Shown here: positions 60,970-64,000 of the stretch, piece after piece
Position numbering within the stretch: position 1 is the stretch's first letter
Layout of the letters: the number at the start of each line of letters is the position of its first letter
Assembly: GCA_947455205.1 (NCBI GenBank)
Contig: CANGNF010000002.1
Location: 116,481-180,480 of the forward strand
Direction of reading: 5' to 3'
Source: Acetobacteraceae bacterium
GTDB taxonomy: Bacteria > Pseudomonadota > Alphaproteobacteria > Acetobacterales > Acetobacteraceae
Length of the DNA stretch: 64,000 bases
Program-made: the position numbers and the translations under genes
The notes under the pieces: model-generated
Told to the model about the DNA's origin: nothing
Seen by the model: only the letters and a program-made list of their open reading frames with translations
Database searches by the model: none

Positions 60970-61994
60970 CCGACGACCGCATCACCACCCCCCACCGCAC
61001 CGAGGAAGACGCCGCCGAGGCCACGCTGCGGCCGCAGACGCTGGACGACTTCACCGGCCAGCAGGTGCTGCGGGAGAACCTGAAGGTCTTCATTTCAGCC
61101 GCCCGCACCCGCGGCGAGGCGCTGGACCATGTGCTGCTGCACGGCCCGCCCGGCCTGGGGAAGACCACGCTGGCGCAGATCGTGGCGCGGGAACTCGGCG
61201 TCGGCTTCCGCGCCACCTCCGGCCCGGTGCTGCAGCGCGCCGGCGACCTGGCGGCCATCCTGACCAACCTGCAGCCGCGCGACGTGCTGTTCGTGGACGA
61301 GATCCATCGCCTGCAACCGGCCATCGAGGAAACCCTCTATCCCGCGATGGAGGACTTCCAACTCGACCTCATCATCGGGGAAGGCCCGGCGGCGCGGACG
61401 GTGCGGATAGACCTGCCGCCCTTCACGCTGGTGGGTGCCACCACGCGGTCCGGCCTGCTGGCGCAGCCGCTGCGGGACCGCTTCGGCATTCCGCTGCGGC
61501 TGCAATTCTACACGCCGGAGGAGCTGCTGCGGATTGTCGTGCGTGGCGCGCAGAAGCTGAACTTCCCGCTGGCCGAGGAAGGCGCGCGGGAAGTGGCTAC
61601 GCGGTCGCGCGGGACGCCGCGCATCGCCGGGCGCCTGCTGCGTCGTGTCCGCGACTTCGCGCTGGTGGAGGGCCGCACCGCCGACCGCGCCATGGTGGAC
61701 GCCACGCTGAACCGGCTGGAGGTGGACCGCCTGGGCCTGGATGCCATGGACCGCCGTTACCTCCGGCGGATTGCCGTGCAGCACCATGGCGGCCCGGTGG
61801 GGGTGGAGACGCTGGCCGCCGCGCTGGCCGAGTCGCGCGATACGCTGGAAGACGTGATCGAGCCCTACTTGATCCAGGAGGGCCTGGTGCTGCGCACCCC
61901 GCGCGGCCGCGTGCTGGGCGATGCCGGCTGGCGGCACCTCGGCATGGCGCCCCCGGCGGGCAGCCCGGGGCAGCCGGACCTGCTGGACGAATGA
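60966..61994 (+). CDS. ruvB: Holliday junction DNA helicase RuvB
   Basis: 342 residues from a [16 protein letters not shown], Walker [14 protein letters not shown], Walker [11 protein letters not shown], sensor 1 [11 protein letters not shown] and the arginine finger and sensor 2 regions ([17 protein letters not shown]) are all seen, as is the C-terminal winged helix ([17 protein letters not shown]). It drives branch migration with RuvA. Overlaps ybgC by 4 bp. Confidence 0.96.
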   Translation: MTDDRITTPHRTEEDAAEATLRPQTLDDFTGQQVLRENLKVFISAARTRGEALDHVLLHGPPGLGKTTLAQIVARELGVGFRATSGPVLQRAGDLAAILTNLQPRDVLFVDEIHRLQPAIEETLYPAMEDFQLDLIIGEGPAARTVRIDLPPFTLVGATTRSGLLAQPLRDRFGIPLRLQFYTPEELLRIVVRGAQKLNFPLAEEGAREVATRSRGTPRIAGRLLRRVRDFALVEGRTADRAMVDATLNRLEVDRLGLDAMDRRYLRRIAVQHHGGPVGVETLAAALAESRDTLEDVIEPYLIQEGLVLRTPRGRVLGDAGWRHLGMAPPAGSPGQPDLLDE

Positions 61995-62401
61995 ACATCC
62001 ATTCCCACCCCATCCGTGTCTACTTCGAGGACACCGACGCCGGCGGCATCGTCTACCACGCCACCTACCTGCGCTGGGCCGAGCGCGCCCGGACGGAAGC
62101 GTTGCGGGACATACACTTGCCGCACAGCTTGATGATGGAACGTCACGATTCGTTACTCGTGGTGCGCCGCATCGAAGTAGAGTATTGGCGGCCCGCCCGG
62201 CTCGACGATCTGGTCACGGTGCAGACCCGCACGCTCAGCATGCGGGCCGCCATGATTTCGCTCGAACAGCGGGTGATGCTGGGGGAAGACCTGCTGGCAT
62301 CGCTGCACGTGGACCTGGCCTGCCTGGACAAGACCTCCATGCGGCCGACTCGCATTCCCGAACCCTGGCGCGTGGCCCTGGCGCCGCCCCCGGGTTCGTA
62401 G
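61991..62401 (+). CDS. ybgC: Tol-Pal-associated acyl-CoA thioesterase YbgC
   Basis: 136 residues. Hot-dog fold signature [20 protein letters not shown] with the catalytic aspartate. YbgC hydrolyses acyl-CoA or acyl-ACP thioesters and is encoded with tol-pal genes in most proteobacteria; it starts 13 bp upstream of tolQ here. Confidence 0.94.
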   Translation: MNIHSHPIRVYFEDTDAGGIVYHATYLRWAERARTEALRDIHLPHSLMMERHDSLLVVRRIEVEYWRPARLDDLVTVQTRTLSMRAAMISLEQRVMLGEDLLASLHVDLACLDKTSMRPTRIPEPWRVALAPPPGS

Positions 62402-62414
62402 AGGAGGACTTGGC

Positions 62415-63161
<747 letters not shown>

Positions 63162-63167
63162 CCCCCG

Positions 63168-63671
63168 ATGGCCATGTCCATGCCGGGCCGCGGCAATGGC
63201 CGCAGCCGCTACAAGCCCATGGCCGAGATCAACGTCACGCCCATGGTGGACGTGATGCTGGTGCTGCTGATCATCTTCATGGTCGCGGCGCCGCTGATGA
63301 CGGTGGGCGTGCCGGTGGACCTGCCCAAGACCGCCGCCGCGCCGATCAACCAGGACAACGAGCCCATCACCATCAGCGTGAACCCCGAGGGCAAGGTCTT
63401 CCTGCAGGAGACCGAGGTGGAGCTGTCGGGCCTGGTGGAGCAGTTGCGCGCGATTGCCCGCAACCAGCCGGCCGGCGCGCCGGAGCGCCGCATCTTCGTG
63501 CGCGGCGACAAGGCCATCAGCTACGGCCGGGTCATGGAAGTCATGGGCACCATCAATGCCGGCGGCTTCAGCCGCGTGGCGCTGCTGGCCGAACAGCCCG
63601 CGCCTGCCGGTGCCCCCGCACCGCGCCCCGCCGCGCCCGCTCGCAACACCCCGCGCGCCCCCCAGCGCTAG
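63168..63671 (+). CDS. tolR: Tol-Pal inner-membrane protein TolR
   Basis: 167 residues. One TM segment, MVDVMLVLLIIFMVAAPLM, with the proton-binding aspartate; the preceding AEINVTPM is the family signature. The periplasmic domain follows (RRIFVRGDKAISYGRVMEVM). The C-terminal tail is unusually Pro/Ala-rich (about 148-167). Confidence 0.94.
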   Translation: MAMSMPGRGNGRSRYKPMAEINVTPMVDVMLVLLIIFMVAAPLMTVGVPVDLPKTAAAPINQDNEPITISVNPEGKVFLQETEVELSGLVEQLRAIARNQPAGAPERRIFVRGDKAISYGRVMEVMGTINAGGFSRVALLAEQPAPAGAPAPRPAAPARNTPRAPQR

Positions 63672-63704
63672 TACGGGCTGAACGCCCAAAGGATCAGGCT
63701 AGGC

Positions 63705-64000
63705 ATGCGCCTGCAAGGCTTGCGCTTCTGGGGCTGGATCTCGGCCGCGCTGCATGGCGCGTTGCTGCTCGGCCTGCTGTTCGACCTGGCCAGCCGCAAA
63801 TTCGAGGAACCGCAGGAGCAGGCGCTGGCGGTGGAGCTGGTGGCTGCGCTGCCGCCGCAGCAGGCCCAGGGCAACCGTCCGGCGCCGGTGGCCGCGCCGC
63901 CGGACCCGGTGCCGCAGCCGCCGCGTCCCGAACCGCCCACGCCGACGCCGCCGCCACCCCGCCCGGTGGAGGCCCCGCCGCCGCCACCTCCGCCGCCCCC
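63705..64000 (+). CDS. tolA: TolA-like protein, C-terminus cut by window edge
   Basis: At least 98 residues. An N-terminal TM segment (LRFWGWISAALHGALLLGLLF) is followed by a long proline-rich stretch (PPxPP repeats) up to the edge. The position after tolR makes TolA most likely; the TonB-family energy-transducing fold at the far end is not visible. The frame is open at the last base. Confidence 0.8.
   Translation, partial: MRLQGLRFWGWISAALHGALLLGLLFDLASRKFEEPQEQALAVELVAALPPQQAQGNRPAPVAAPPDPVPQPPRPEPPTPTPPPPRPVEAPPPPPPPP

Noticed and set aside
63705..64000. TonB rather than TolA
   Set aside because: The proline-rich region fits both, but the immediate tolQ-tolR context favours TolA; the deciding C-terminal domain is outside the window.

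Overview
The window is GC-rich, densely packed DNA of an alphaproteobacterium, most likely of the Acetobacteraceae (Roseomonas-like). This placement is an inference. It rests on the yebC-ruvC-ruvA-ruvB-ybgC-tolQ-tolR-tolA order, a 6S RNA between zapA and a 5-formyl-THF cyclo-ligase gene, an ECF11-type sigma factor with a ChrR anti-sigma factor, and many orphan Bug (TctC) receptors with FMN-dependent monooxygenases. I found 71 protein genes (two cut by the window edges), one 9-codon leader ORF and one structural RNA. I saw no tRNA, rRNA, insertion sequence, integrase or CRISPR array.

Layout. (1) 1-9525, minus strand: catabolic blocks. The first holds an amidase, a 2Fe-2S protein, a fumarate-reductase-like flavoprotein and a Bug receptor. 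The second holds a Bug receptor, a Gfo/Idh oxidoreductase, another Bug receptor and an NtaA/DszA monooxygenase. An epoxide hydrolase follows. (2) 9859-21658, plus strand: a Crp/Fnr regulator coupled to an HWE histidine kinase; a polyamine-type ABC importer with a dehydrogenase and a class II aldolase inside its operon; two NtaA/DszA monooxygenases preceded by a 9-codon leader ORF; an envelope protein. A second, three-PAS HWE kinase lies on the minus strand at 21662-23785. (3) 23897-32946: two divergent operons around an RpoE/ChrR pair. The left one encodes a flavoprotein, DUF1365, cyclopropane-fatty-acid synthase, a DUF6134-like protein and a lipocalin. The right one encodes sigma factor, ChrR, a lipoprotein esterase, DUF1295, a Cfa-like methyltransferase and a membrane protein. 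A perfect inverted repeat carrying two back-to-back TGATCCAA elements lies between them. (4) 32872-39755: further Bug receptors, an LLM monooxygenase, a class II aldolase, a Gfo/Idh protein, a DUF427 protein and a cytosine-deaminase-like hydrolase. (5) 39804-50009: a MotA/MotB-like pair plus a small OmpA protein, an inositol monophosphatase, EF-P, and slightly further on EpmB and EpmA, which modify EF-P. (6) 50049-64000: a GH75-like lipoprotein, an FkbM methyltransferase, a phosphoesterase, an MBL protein, ThiE, class I aldolase, zapA, 6S RNA, the RuvABC resolvasome and the Tol-Pal start.

How it fits together. The catabolic blocks look like uptake-plus-oxidation cassettes for small organic acids, amides or xenobiotics, but no substrate can be named. 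The sigma/ChrR block looks like a singlet-oxygen response module that remodels unsaturated phospholipid acyl chains. It is the most interesting locus: it has two Cfa-class methyltransferases, an amine-oxidase-fold flavoprotein, a DUF1295 membrane reductase-like protein and several uncharacterised partners under what appears to be one divergent promoter. The core-genome part is conventional, apart from the MotAB-like coiled-coil complex and the 6S promoter that reuses the zapA stop codon.
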